Shown here: positions 14,955 through 25,055 of the stretch, in pieces
Position numbering within the stretch: position 1 is the first letter of the stretch
Layout of the letters: each line of letters opens with the position of its first letter
The notes under the pieces: model-generated
Seen by the model: only the letters and a program-made list of their open reading frames with translations
What the model was told of the DNA's origin: nothing
The model's database searches: none
Assembly (NCBI GenBank): GCA_002685255.1
Contig: NYWU01000010.1
Location: 186,001 to 250,000 of the forward strand
Reading direction: 5' to 3'
Length of the DNA stretch: 64,000 bases
Source: Idiomarinaceae bacterium
GTDB lineage: Bacteria > Pseudomonadota > Gammaproteobacteria > Enterobacterales > Alteromonadaceae
Made by a program: the position numbers and the translations under genes

Positions 14955-15667
14955 AACTGCCAATTCCTCAATGCGTTGAACGTATATCGACCGGACAGCT
15001 TAACGACGTTTGGCGCATTACCTGCGTGGACCAAAGCTACCTGTTCAAGTGGCTCAACGCATCCGAGGGGTTATTGCTTGACCGTGAGGATGAGTTGCGG
15101 TTGCAAGATGCTTTGGCGGCAAAAGGTTTAGCCCCTAAAGTTATTGATAGTGACTATAGCCGTTGGGTGCTGCAAGCGTTCGTCGAGGGACTTACGCTAA
15201 CGCAAAGTCCATTACCGAGAACCGAAAAGCTAACTATCATGGTTGACCTCATGGTTACGCTGCATCAAACGCGCGTTGATTATCAGGGGCCTTCTTTCTG
15301 GCAACGCCTTGAGGGCTACTTTGCTTGTGCTTCTGAGCAACAGTTAACACGCATACGTGCGCTGCAAGACCAATTAACGATTGATGCAGCGCAATCTTGT
15401 CTTTGCCATTTCGATCTTTCTTTCGATAATATCGTACTAACAGAACGACCTGTGGCGTTAGACTGGGAGTACGCCAGTTTTGGTAACCCCGCCGTTGATT
15501 TTGCCAGTGCTATGTTAATTAATCGCTGCTCAGTGGCTGAGCAGCATGACTGCTTTGATGAATACCGTCGCCAGTCGCCGATATCTTTGAAGTGGGACGA
15601 TGTTCTAGCCGCGCTGCAACTGATGCAATGGGTTAATGACATTTGGTATCAATTAGCTGACGATTAG
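14951..15667 (+). CDS. APH/choline kinase-like phosphotransferase, predicted thiamine kinase
   Basis: LCHFDLSFDNIVL catalytic loop and ALDWEYASFGNPAVDFA motif; ATGA overlap with PnuT gene. Confidence 0.75.
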   Translation: MKLPIPQCVERISTGQLNDVWRITCVDQSYLFKWLNASEGLLLDREDELRLQDALAAKGLAPKVIDSDYSRWVLQAFVEGLTLTQSPLPRTEKLTIMVDLMVTLHQTRVDYQGPSFWQRLEGYFACASEQQLTRIRALQDQLTIDAAQSCLCHFDLSFDNIVLTERPVALDWEYASFGNPAVDFASAMLINRCSVAEQHDCFDEYRRQSPISLKWDDVLAALQLMQWVNDIWYQLADD

Positions 15668-15676
15668 GGAAAGGTG

Positions 15677-16993
15677 ATGGCTGATAAGCAATTGATGAAT
15701 CGTGTCTACGGCTACCTTGCTGAGGACGAAGACGCGCGCGTATGTAAGGATATTCCCGAAAATGCATGTAATGAACAACCGCGTTCATTCGTGTTGATGC
15801 TTATTTCTCTAATGCTCACCAAGCTCGGGGATTCACTGGTGAGCGCACGTTTAGTATTGGCGTGGATGCTTAGCGCACTGGGCGCGCCACCGGTATTCAT
15901 TAGCGCCTTAGTGCCCATTCGAGAATCTTTGGCTTTATTGCCGCAACTTTTTGTCGCCCAGAAGTTACGCGAGCAACCTGTACGAAAGTGGTTTTGGGTC
16001 GCGGGTAGCGTTGGGCAAGCCGTGTCATTGGCGCTAATGCTTGTCGCTGTCGCGACTTTGGACGGTACCGCATTGGGTTGGACCGTCATTTTATTCCTAA
16101 TCACTTTTTCACTGTCGCGTGGGGTTTGTTCAGTAGCTAATAAAGATGTGACGGGTAAAACCGTCTCGAAAACGCGACGTGGAAGGCTGTCGGGCGTAGC
16201 CGCTTCGGCGGCGGGGTTACTGACCTTAGTGACTGCGTTAGTCATCGTGATGTTCCCCGATGTTGAGGGACAACGCAGTCTTTTCCTGGTTTTGCTCGGA
16301 GGTGGCGTGCTGCTTTGGACCTGTGCTGCAATCACGTACGCAGGGATACCGGAAGTGGCTGGCGCAACAGAGGGCGGCGGTAACGCTATCAGCGAGGCGT
16401 TAAAATCACTGTCATTACTATGGCGAAATGCGCTTTTTGGTCACTTTGTTCTCACTCGTGCGCTATTAGTGGCGGCTGCTTTTGCGATTCCTTATATCGT
16501 CGTTCTTATTCAGCGCGAAGGTGATGCGGGCTATACCAGTCTAGGTAGTCTGCTATTAGCGAGCGGTTTAGCTGGCCTATTGGCCGGCCGTTTTTGGGGA
16601 CGTTGGTCAGATTCCGCTAGCCATCATGTGATGGCGGCGGCGTCAGTGATGTCGACGCTTGTGATGTTGATAGCCTTGGCGATTTATTATTGGTTCCCAC
16701 AAGCGTTGAGCTCAATTTGGGCGGCGGGTGGTTTGATGTTCCTATCTGCGGTAGCGCACCATGGCGCGCGTGTGGGGCGCAAAACCTACCTTGTGGACAT
16801 GGCGAATCAAGATAACCGTGCGCAACTGACTGCTGTATCCAATACGGTGATGGGCGTTATTCTGCTGGCCGGTATCTTACTCGGTTGGTTAGATGCGTCT
16901 TACGGTGTGGCGGCGGTATTATGGTTGCTTGTCGGTATTGGGTTGCTTGCCACACTGTCCTCGCTCTCACTTAAAAATGTGTCTGGCAGTTAG
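15677..16993 (+). CDS. MFS-type transporter of unknown substrate, last gene of the thiamine-salvage operon
   Basis: 12-TM-like hydrophobic protein; starts 10 nt after the kinase stop with RBS GGAAAGG. Confidence 0.7.
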   Translation: MADKQLMNRVYGYLAEDEDARVCKDIPENACNEQPRSFVLMLISLMLTKLGDSLVSARLVLAWMLSALGAPPVFISALVPIRESLALLPQLFVAQKLREQPVRKWFWVAGSVGQAVSLALMLVAVATLDGTALGWTVILFLITFSLSRGVCSVANKDVTGKTVSKTRRGRLSGVAASAAGLLTLVTALVIVMFPDVEGQRSLFLVLLGGGVLLWTCAAITYAGIPEVAGATEGGGNAISEALKSLSLLWRNALFGHFVLTRALLVAAAFAIPYIVVLIQREGDAGYTSLGSLLLASGLAGLLAGRFWGRWSDSASHHVMAAASVMSTLVMLIALAIYYWFPQALSSIWAAGGLMFLSAVAHHGARVGRKTYLVDMANQDNRAQLTAVSNTVMGVILLAGILLGWLDASYGVAAVLWLLVGIGLLATLSSLSLKNVSGS

Positions 16994-17002
16994 CCAGACA
17001 CA
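16978..17002 (-). terminator. Intrinsic terminator (10-bp stem), oriented for the minus-strand DUF3185 gene
   Basis: TGTGTCTGGC-agtta-GCCAGACACA; A5 tract on the left gives a T tract on the minus strand; overlaps the MFS stop codon. Confidence 0.7.
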
Positions 17003-17014
17003 CTGCTGTATATT

Positions 17015-17212
17015 CTATTTTCCTTTAAATACCGCATATAGCCCAATAATCACGGCTACTACACCACCGATTAAGTACCACATGGTGTTATCAGTTGGCT
17101 CATTGGTGACCATTTGTGAAGCTTCAGACGCAAGTGACTGAGACGCCTCGTAAGAAAAGTACAACAAAATTGCTCCGACCACTAAAAGAATAAGACCTAC
17201 GATTTTATTCAT
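17015..17212 (-). CDS. DUF3185-like small membrane protein
   Basis: MNKIVGLILLVVGAILLYFSYEASQS...GLYAVFKGK, two TMs. Confidence 0.75.
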   Translation of the reverse strand: MNKIVGLILLVVGAILLYFSYEASQSLASEASQMVTNEPTDNTMWYLIGGVVAVIIGLYAVFKGK

Positions 17213-17287
17213 CTGATTTCACCTAAGTTGTTGTTATGTATGTAAAATAAATTAACTGCACTTATTACCATAGCATTTATTTTTTAG

Positions 17288-17310
17288 TTTGACGTCAGCG
17301 TTACGTCAAA
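17288..17310. repeat. Perfect inverted repeat, candidate operator upstream of TonB receptor
   Basis: TTTGACGT-CAGCGTT-ACGTCAAA (8-bp arms, 7-nt spacer). Confidence 0.6.
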
Positions 17311-17387
17311 TGTCATATATATATTCTTCCGTAATATAAGTAAACACTGTAAATGAACTATTACAAAATGGTGAAGGAAGAGCGAGC

Positions 17388-19853
17388 ATGAAAGAAAAAA
17401 CAATAAAATTAAGTGTCATCGCGCTTGCCGTATCAGCAGTTTGCAGTGCCTCACCGGTTTTGGCACAGCAACAGCAAGCTGAAGAAGCGCCCGAAAATAT
17501 TGAGCGTATCGTAACTCTGGGATCACGGGTGAACGGAAGAACGGCTACTGAGTCGGCTTCACCTGTGGATATCATCTCCAGTGAACAGCTGGCAGAGACG
17601 GGAGCAACAGAACTAGGTAAAGCGATTCAGATGAGCGCGCCCTCGTTTAACTTTTCTTCCACCACCATTTCAGATGGCTCGGATATCATTCGACCAGCGA
17701 CGTTACGTGGTCTAGGACCTGACCAAGTACTTGTACTCGTCAATGGTAAACGGCGTCATCAGCAAGCCTTGGTTAACGTACAAGAGACGATCGGTAAAGG
17801 CTCGGCAGGTTATGATATCAATGCGATCCCAATCACCGCGGTTGAACGCGTAGAAATTCTGCGGGATGGCGCAGCAGCCCAATATGGCTCTGATGCTATT
17901 GCAGGTGTTATTAACATCACGCTTAAATCGAGTGACGGGGGAAGTGTAAATGCTGAAATCGGACAAACCTATGAAGGCGATGGCGAAGTCAATCAAGTCG
18001 GTTTCAACTTAGGTACGACCAATGATAAAGGCTACTTTAACTTTACCTTAGAATACCGTGATCGCGGTATGACTAACCGCGCCGCTCCCGCAACGTTAGA
18101 AGCGACCGGTGGGCAGCTAATCGGTGATTGGTGGGACCGCAATGGTGATCCTGTTGTACGTTTACATGTCGGTGATGCGGATTCAGAAAACTATTATGCA
18201 TGGTTTAACTCAGCTTACACACTGAGCGGCTCTACCGAGCTCTATGCGTTTGGTGGTATCTCGTCACGCGATGGCGGATCAGCGGGCTTTTTCCGTGGAC
18301 GCGGACACCCACGCACCATTGAAACAATTTACCCAGACGGTTTTTTGCCCCAACTAAAAACTGAAGCGGATGACCAGTCGTTAGCCGTTGGGGTACGTGG
18401 TGACCTACCCAATGCTTGGTTGTGGGACGCGAGCATTGTGTATGGCAAAAATGAATTCGGTTTTAACTCTGCCAACTCAGCAAACGTCAGCTGGTATTAT
18501 GAGCCGGCGCCGGGCGGCGGAATATACGCCGATACGCCGACCGAGGCGTTTGATGGTGAATTAGTGTTTGACCAAACCACCTTTAACCTCGATTTTAACG
18601 GCACCATCGACGTCAATAACGAATTGCTCTACTTGGCTTTGGGGGTTGAGTTTAGAACCGATGGCTATGAGATCAATGCTGGTGATCCGGTATCTTGGGC
18701 TTACGGTCGAACTAATGATCCCTCAGTCACCATTCTGACTCCTTCCGGTGCACCGGCAGAAGCGGGTATACAAGGATTTCCAGGCTTTAGTCCGGGACAA
18801 GAAGTGGATGCCTCACGTGATAGTTATGGCGCTTACGTTGATGCCGAATATTACGTAACCCCTGACTGGTTGCTTGCCGGTGCATTACGTTACGAAGACT
18901 ACGATATCGCGGGTGATAATATCTCTGGTAAGATTTCGACACGGTACGATATTACCAGTGATTTCTCGGTCCGCGGTACGTTGGCGACCGGCTTTAGAGC
19001 GCCCGGTGTGCAACAAATATATTACTCACAAGTGCTTACTAATATCGTAAATGGAACTTTGGTACAAACCGGCACTGTGTCGAATGACGATGAAGTTGCT
19101 CGTCAATTCGGTATTAATCGACTTGAGGAAGAAACATCTGAGAGCGCGAGTATTGGTATCATCAAACGTTGGCGCAACGGACTCGATCTGACCGTTGATT
19201 TGTATCAAATTAATATTGATGATCGCATCGTTATCTCAGAGCCTTTAACAGCAGATATCGGTACCGAGTTCGCAACCATACTCGACAATAACAATCTCGG
19301 TGCGGCGCAGTTCTTCACTAACTCTGTGGATACCAAAACGCAGGGCGTCGATATTATCGCGTCATATCCGACTGATGTGTTGAGTGGCGACCTGGTGTTA
19401 ACTACGGCGTTGAGCTTCGTTAATACCGATGTCGAACGCGTTAACTCGGTCTCATCACTTATTCCTGCTGAGCAGATATTTAACGATACGCAAGTATTGC
19501 GTATTGAAGAAGGTCAGCCCAGTGAGAAAGCGTCTATTATGGCCGATTGGGAGCGTGATCGTTGGAGCGTTAACCTTGCATTCAACTATTTTGGTGCTGT
19601 CGAAGGTCAAGCGTTCACCGGTGTTAAACATAAGTGGGATGGAAAGTGGCTCACAGACTTGTCGGTAGGTTACGATCTGACTGAGGACTTTAAAGTGGTC
19701 GTGGGTGCAAATAACGTGTTTGATACCTACCCAGATGAATGGGGTAGTGCAGGCGTTCCGTTCTCTCAAGCAGGCTTTAAATACGGTTGGGAGACACTAC
19801 CGTTCGGTATAAACGGCGGTTACTACTACGTAAAAGCGAAGTACAGCTTTTAA
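17388..19853 (+). CDS. TonB-dependent receptor
   Basis: Signal peptide, plug (ERVEILRDGAAAQYGSDAIAGVINI), barrel, terminal GGYYYVKAKYSF. Confidence 0.9.
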   Translation: MKEKTIKLSVIALAVSAVCSASPVLAQQQQAEEAPENIERIVTLGSRVNGRTATESASPVDIISSEQLAETGATELGKAIQMSAPSFNFSSTTISDGSDIIRPATLRGLGPDQVLVLVNGKRRHQQALVNVQETIGKGSAGYDINAIPITAVERVEILRDGAAAQYGSDAIAGVINITLKSSDGGSVNAEIGQTYEGDGEVNQVGFNLGTTNDKGYFNFTLEYRDRGMTNRAAPATLEATGGQLIGDWWDRNGDPVVRLHVGDADSENYYAWFNSAYTLSGSTELYAFGGISSRDGGSAGFFRGRGHPRTIETIYPDGFLPQLKTEADDQSLAVGVRGDLPNAWLWDASIVYGKNEFGFNSANSANVSWYYEPAPGGGIYADTPTEAFDGELVFDQTTFNLDFNGTIDVNNELLYLALGVEFRTDGYEINAGDPVSWAYGRTNDPSVTILTPSGAPAEAGIQGFPGFSPGQEVDASRDSYGAYVDAEYYVTPDWLLAGALRYEDYDIAGDNISGKISTRYDITSDFSVRGTLATGFRAPGVQQIYYSQVLTNIVNGTLVQTGTVSNDDEVARQFGINRLEEETSESASIGIIKRWRNGLDLTVDLYQINIDDRIVISEPLTADIGTEFATILDNNNLGAAQFFTNSVDTKTQGVDIIASYPTDVLSGDLVLTTALSFVNTDVERVNSVSSLIPAEQIFNDTQVLRIEEGQPSEKASIMADWERDRWSVNLAFNYFGAVEGQAFTGVKHKWDGKWLTDLSVGYDLTEDFKVVVGANNVFDTYPDEWGSAGVPFSQAGFKYGWETLPFGINGGYYYVKAKYSF

Positions 19854-19864
19854 TTGCTCACAAA

Positions 19865-19888
19865 AAAGCCCACCGCGAGGTGGGCTTT
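19865..19888. terminator. Intrinsic terminator between TonB receptor and dps
   Basis: aaagcccacc-gcga-ggtgggcttt. Confidence 0.8.
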
Positions 19889-19908
19889 CAACTTCTGGTT
19901 TTGTAATC

Positions 19909-20385
19909 TTAATCGTTTAAGTATGAGGTTAGCATCCAGGCAGTCTTTTCTTGCTCGCGGATGTAATCACTCATCAGCGCTGAAGTGCCTTCATCATTTG
20001 CGTCATTCGCTAGATCTTGAATTTCGCGCTGTAGACGAATTGTCGTTTGATAGCTATCTAGGATGTTAGCCACACACGCACGACCATCATGAACGTCTTT
20101 GACTTCTTCGATGTCACTGGTCTTGATATAAGTTGAATAGGCATGCATCGGGCGTTGACCTAATGTCAAAATACGCTCTGCAATTTCATCAATCTTCAAC
20201 AATAAATCGTCGTAGGTTTCTTCGAATTTGGCATGTAGCTCGAAAAAGCGCTCACCTTTAATATTCCAATGAAAGCCACGAACGTTCATGTAAAAAATCT
20301 GATAGTTAGACAACAACTCGTTGAGTTTGTCGGCTAATTGCTCAGCTTTTTTCTCATCTAAACCAATCACTTTTAATTGCTTCAT
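19909..20385 (-). CDS. dps: Dps family ferritin-like DNA-binding protein
   Basis: NVRGFHWNIKGERFFELHAKFEETYDDLLLKIDEIAERI. Confidence 0.93.
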   Translation of the reverse strand: MKQLKVIGLDEKKAEQLADKLNELLSNYQIFYMNVRGFHWNIKGERFFELHAKFEETYDDLLLKIDEIAERILTLGQRPMHAYSTYIKTSDIEEVKDVHDGRACVANILDSYQTTIRLQREIQDLANDANDEGTSALMSDYIREQEKTAWMLTSYLND

Positions 20386-20442
20386 TACTTATCTCCGGTA
20401 AAACGATGCTGTTGAACTGATACGAATCTAGCGCAATTCCGA

Positions 20443-21372
20443 TCAGTTTTGTAGTGTGGCATCGCGTTTACCATCGCGAATATGCGCTTCACCTCGCTGT
20501 TTAGCGAGCTGGATCTGGCGCTCGCGTTCGGCATAGCGTGCTTTTTGCTCTTCGGTTGTTTTATCGTAACAGTGTGGACAACTGACACCTTTCACATAAT
20601 GTTCCGATTGCTTCTCTTCATCAGTGATAGGCATGCGGCACGCATAGCACTGGTCGTACGCACCTTGCTCTAAACCGTGTTTTACCGTTACACGCTGGTC
20701 AAAAACAAAGCACTCACCATCCCAAAGGCTGGTTTCCTCGGGCACCATTTCTAGATATTTTAAGATGCCGCCCTTTAAATGATAGACCTCATCAAACCCT
20801 TGCTCTTTCAAGTAAGCCGTGGATTTTTCGCATCGAATACCACCGGTACAAAACATGGCTACTTTTTTGTGTTTAGACGGGTCTAGGTGCTCCTTGACGT
20901 ATTCAGGGAACTCACGGAACGTTTCCGTTTTTGGGTTGACCGAGCCTTTGAACGTGCCTACCGCGTATTCGTACTCGTTACGCGTATCAATTAAAAGCAC
21001 TTCGGGATCTGAGATAAGGTCGTTCCACTTTTCTGGCTCGACATAAGTGCCCACGGTGTTTTTCGGATCCACCCAATCGACGCCCATGGTGACAATTTCG
21101 TTTTTAAGCTTTACCTTGGTGCGATAGAACGCTTGTTCATCGCTTGGTGACTCTTTATGCTCAATACCAGCGAGGCGTTCATCTGCGTTGATATGAGCCA
21201 ATACATTATCAATGCCTTGGCGAGTACCACAGATAGTACCGTTGATGCCCTCACGTGCGAGCAATAATGTGCCTTTAACATCATTCTCTAACATCACTTG
21301 GTAGAGCGGTTCACGGAGCGCTTCAAAGTCGTTGAGTTCAACGAACTTGTAGAGGGCTGCACAGATATACAT
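20443..21372 (-). CDS. trhO: tRNA uridine(34) hydroxylase, rhodanese family
   Basis: [16 protein letters not shown]..., [16 protein letters not shown]-terminal CxxC; RBS GGAAGT before the ATG at 21372. Confidence 0.9.
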   Translation of the reverse strand: MYICAALYKFVELNDFEALREPLYQVMLENDVKGTLLLAREGINGTICGTRQGIDNVLAHINADERLAGIEHKESPSDEQAFYRTKVKLKNEIVTMGVDWVDPKNTVGTYVEPEKWNDLISDPEVLLIDTRNEYEYAVGTFKGSVNPKTETFREFPEYVKEHLDPSKHKKVAMFCTGGIRCEKSTAYLKEQGFDEVYHLKGGILKYLEMVPEETSLWDGECFVFDQRVTVKHGLEQGAYDQCYACRMPITDEEKQSEHYVKGVSCPHCYDKTTEEQKARYAERERQIQLAKQRGEAHIRDGKRDATLQN

Positions 21373-21468
21373 GTTTACTTCCTTTTTCAGCAGGTCGGAT
21401 CGCAAATCCGAGGCGTTAAAATCGGGCGGATTATAACCAAATTAGAGCGTTATGTGTAGGGGGCCAAG

Positions 21469-22194
21469 TTGGGCGTTGAGGATATCTGGTTTAGTTTATT
21501 GGTGGGCCTTTCGTTTTTGACATCACTATTGAGTGCTGTCGCAGGTGCGGGGGGTGGGGCTGTACTTATTGCCGTATTAGCTTCGGTATTGCCCGCGCAT
21601 GCAATCATCCCCGTGCACGGTTTTGTGCAAATGGGATCGAATGTAGGACGTTCAGCGCTGACGTGGCGGCATATTGATTGGCCTACCGTTATTTGGTTTG
21701 TGCCCTTTGGACTGGTCGGAACCTTGCTGGGTAGTCTCGTATTGCTGCAATTACCGCAACATTGGTTACAGTTGAGTATTGCTGGGTTCCTGTTGTTTTT
21801 AACCTGGGGCCCGCAGTTACCTAAATTAATTTTGGGACGTGTTGGTTTAGCGCTTGGCGCCGCATTATGTGGCTTTATTTCGCTGTTTGTTGGTGCTTCA
21901 GGGCCCGTGGTCGCCAGTTTCGTAAAAGCACGCTTTGATCATAGGCATACGGTGGTGGCGACATTTGCCGCTATTATGACAATGCAACATGCGCCGAAAG
22001 CTTTTGTCTTCGGCGCACAAGGATTTGTCTTTGAGCAGTGGTGGTTACTTATCATGTGTATGATAGCCGCCGGCTTTTTAGGAACCTACATGGGGGTTCG
22101 CTGGTTAAAGAGAATGACTAATCGACACTTCGACCAACTCTTTAAATGGGTGATCACTTTACTCGCTCTGCGTTTGCTTTGGACTGCCTTTTAG
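21469..22194 (+). CDS. TauE/SafE family sulfite exporter-like permease
   Basis: Multi-TM, GAGGGAVLIAVL and HGFVQMGSNVGR motifs; apparent TTG start. Confidence 0.75.
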   Translation: MGVEDIWFSLLVGLSFLTSLLSAVAGAGGGAVLIAVLASVLPAHAIIPVHGFVQMGSNVGRSALTWRHIDWPTVIWFVPFGLVGTLLGSLVLLQLPQHWLQLSIAGFLLFLTWGPQLPKLILGRVGLALGAALCGFISLFVGASGPVVASFVKARFDHRHTVVATFAAIMTMQHAPKAFVFGAQGFVFEQWWLLIMCMIAAGFLGTYMGVRWLKRMTNRHFDQLFKWVITLLALRLLWTAF

Positions 22195-23193
22195 ACGTTT
22201 ATCCCAGCGTTGCCGAGCATAACGACGGAGGCTTGCGATATTATCGGTTTCGTCCATTATGGGCGTACCTAAAATGGTCTCGATGATATCCTCTAAAGTA
22301 ATTAACCCAAGCCAACTTCCATGCTCATCATACACCAAACACATATGCTGGCGCTCTTGCAGCAGGTGCGCCATTAAGGCTTCAACACTCACCGTTTCCG
22401 TGACAATTTCAACTGGGCGTGTGAGTTCAGCAAGGGTTGTTTCCTGATCGGCTTCTAGCGCGTCACTGCGAAACAAGATTCCATGCGGCTCCTCGTCAGC
22501 ATCGATGACTGGAAATCGAGAAAAGGGTAGTTGTTTAGTGTGCTTGTAGAACTCGCCAATGGTCATATCTGGGCGCACTGTCTCGCATACTGTGCGCGGC
22601 GTCATGACTTGTTTCACGCGAATATCGTGTAGATCTAGAATATTCCAGATAACTCGGCGCTCGTCCTCATCCAGCGCATTTTGCTCGAGTCCCATGGTCG
22701 CCATCGCTTTGATTTCTGAGCGTACATCGATATCTGCTTCATTGGCGCCAATACGTTTGGTAATTTGATCGGACAGCCAGATAAAAGGTTTAAGACTGGT
22801 GATTAAGAAGTTCAAAATACCCGGTAGTAGAGGCGCGAGCGAACGCCAAAATTTTGCACCGATAGTTTTCGGAATGATTTCTGACAGAATCAAAATCAGT
22901 AATGTCATGACTGCACTCGCGGCACCGAGATAACCATCTCCGAATACAACACCAACTTGGGCGCCTACACCTGCTGCACCGGCCGTATGCGCGATCGTAT
23001 TGAGGGTTAAGATAGCGGCGAGTGGGCGATCAATTGTCTGTTTCAATTTTGATAGCTGTTTGTGCAGCTTTGGACGCTGTTCTTTGAGACCAGCAATGTA
23101 GCTTGGTGTAATCGACAGCAACGACGCTTCAAGCATGGAGCACAAAAACGATACACCAATAGCTATAAACGCAAATACAATCAGCAAAAACAT
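22159..23193 (-). CDS. CNNM domain + CBS pair hemolysin/CorC-like protein
   Basis: N-terminal DUF21/CNNM TM region, CBS region VMTPRTVCETVRP...GLITLEDIIETILG. Confidence 0.85.
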   Translation of the reverse strand: MFLLIVFAFIAIGVSFLCSMLEASLLSITPSYIAGLKEQRPKLHKQLSKLKQTIDRPLAAILTLNTIAHTAGAAGVGAQVGVVFGDGYLGAASAVMTLLILILSEIIPKTIGAKFWRSLAPLLPGILNFLITSLKPFIWLSDQITKRIGANEADIDVRSEIKAMATMGLEQNALDEDERRVIWNILDLHDIRVKQVMTPRTVCETVRPDMTIGEFYKHTKQLPFSRFPVIDADEEPHGILFRSDALEADQETTLAELTRPVEIVTETVSVEALMAHLLQERQHMCLVYDEHGSWLGLITLEDIIETILGTPIMDETDNIASLRRYARQRWDKRLKGSPKQTQSE

Positions 23194-23203
23194 GAATGAG
23201 TAC

Positions 23204-23821
23204 CTATACGAGTTGAACGCCGATAATAACCATTGCGGCTATAAGTACAACCCCCCAGCCAAGCTTAATAGCGTGTTTTTGCCACCATTTTTGTGCATAA
23301 GGGCCTAACCAGAGAGCCAGTAACGCCAGTCCATAATAGCGAATGCCGCGTGATAGCGCCGACGCCAGCATGAACATGACAAAGGAGTAGTCAACGGCGC
23401 CGGCAGCTAACATCGCTGTTTGGAAGGGAACGGGTGTCACGCCCACTAAAAATACGGCCCAGAAGCCTTGAGCTTCGAGTGTACTTTTAAATTGTTCAAA
23501 AGAATCTTCAATACCAAAATAATTGATTGCCCAAACGCCTGCCGTATCCATGAATGCTTGACCCACAAAATAGCCAGCGGTCGCTCCTGTTAGACAACCC
23601 GCTAGCGCGACAGAAGCAATGAGCCAAATACGCTGGCGCTCAACAAGCATATATGGCACTAATATGAGTTCTAAAGGAATAGGTATAATGGTGGCTTCCA
23701 GCGCTGAGAAGAAAAATAAAAGTACCAGTGCATGAGGCGAGTCAATGAGTTTCTGGAACCACTTGTTCGCTTTTTTATCATCCGGTTCAATTTTCTGCGC
23801 TGAAGCAGGCTCGTTACTCAC
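23204..23821 (-). CDS. YqaA family (DedA/VTT-like) inner membrane protein
   Basis: SALEATIIPIPLELILVP, GVTPVPFQTAMLAAG. Confidence 0.8.
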   Translation of the reverse strand: MSNEPASAQKIEPDDKKANKWFQKLIDSPHALVLLFFFSALEATIIPIPLELILVPYMLVERQRIWLIASVALAGCLTGATAGYFVGQAFMDTAGVWAINYFGIEDSFEQFKSTLEAQGFWAVFLVGVTPVPFQTAMLAAGAVDYSFVMFMLASALSRGIRYYGLALLALWLGPYAQKWWQKHAIKLGWGVVLIAAMVIIGVQLV

Positions 23822-23950
23822 TTTAGGTATCCTTTTTACTCGATTAAGTTAATCGTATCGTTATACTGCATAAATTGGAATTTAGTGGATCGTAAAGTCG
23901 AAAAATTTCGTAAACTAAACCCAGAATGAAGTTAATAAGGTGTTTCCTCA

Positions 23951-25048
23951 ATGAATTATCGTGGTAATAGCGCGTTCTCGCATCAACAAGCTGATAAAGT
24001 CGGTGTTTTGCTCACTAACCTAGGTACGCCCGACGCGCCCACTAAAGCAGCACTCAAGCCCTATCTAAAGGAATTCTTATCTGATCCGAGGGTTGTTGAG
24101 TTTCCACGTTGGCTTTGGAAAATTATTCTTAACGGTATCATTCTAAATATCAGGCCTAAGCGTTCTGCGGAAGCTTACAAAACCGTATGGACGGATCGGG
24201 GCTCGCCCTTGCTTTATCACACAGAGGACCAAGCCGCTGCGGTGCAACACGCGTTGACGCAGGATTTAGGTGAACATGTGGTAGTGGATTACGCGATGCG
24301 TTACGGAAAGCCATCGATCCAAGATGCGCTTGATAGAATGATGCGTGCGGGTGTACGCAAACTACTCGTGTTACCGCTCTATCCTCAATATTCGGCATCG
24401 ACCGTGGGCTCAACCTTCGATGCAATAGCGAATGACTTTACTCAGCGACGTTGGTTACCCGAGTTTCGTTTCATTTCGCATTATCACGACTATGACCCAT
24501 TTATCAGTGCTTTAGTTAATAAGATAGAGCGCCATTGGGAAACACACGGACGTGCCGATAAGCTGATTTTTTCTTATCACGGCGTACCTTTGCGCTACCT
24601 GAAAAACGGTGACCCTTATCATTGTGAGTGCTATAAGACCACGCGCTTGGTGGCTGAACGTCTAGGCCTCAGTGAGCACGAGTATATGACAACTTTTCAA
24701 TCGCGCTTTGGCCGTGAGGAATGGTTAAAGCCTTACACCGATGAGACGTTAAAAGCATTGCCGAAGCAGTCAGTGAAATCGGTCCAATTGGTATGCCCTG
24801 GTTTCTCATCAGACTGTTTGGAAACCATTGAGGAAATTGGTGAAGAGAATCGTGAGTACTTTATCGAGAACGGGGGCGAGCGCTATGAATATATTAGCGC
24901 ACTCAATGCTGATGAGGAGCATATCTCAGCACTTGTTAGCTTAATTAAAGATAACCTCGCAGGCTGGACTGTACCCGAGCAGCAGGCCGAAGCGTTAGCG
25001 ACAAGACAACGTGAAGCTGATAAGGTAGAGCGAAACACGGCGAGTTGA
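23951..25048 (+). CDS. hemH: Ferrochelatase
   Basis: VGVLLTNLGTPDAPT, LPLYPQYSASTVGS, FSYHGVPLRYL, CPGFSSDCLETIEEI. Confidence 0.96.
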   Translation: MNYRGNSAFSHQQADKVGVLLTNLGTPDAPTKAALKPYLKEFLSDPRVVEFPRWLWKIILNGIILNIRPKRSAEAYKTVWTDRGSPLLYHTEDQAAAVQHALTQDLGEHVVVDYAMRYGKPSIQDALDRMMRAGVRKLLVLPLYPQYSASTVGSTFDAIANDFTQRRWLPEFRFISHYHDYDPFISALVNKIERHWETHGRADKLIFSYHGVPLRYLKNGDPYHCECYKTTRLVAERLGLSEHEYMTTFQSRFGREEWLKPYTDETLKALPKQSVKSVQLVCPGFSSDCLETIEEIGEENREYFIENGGERYEYISALNADEEHISALVSLIKDNLAGWTVPEQQAEALATRQREADKVERNTAS

Positions 25049-25055
25049 GTCAAGC

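Noticed and set aside
15712-16335. 207-aa minus-strand ORF in the MFS gene
   Set aside because: Shadow ORF antisense to a well-formed MFS gene; low-complexity translation, no RBS or domain
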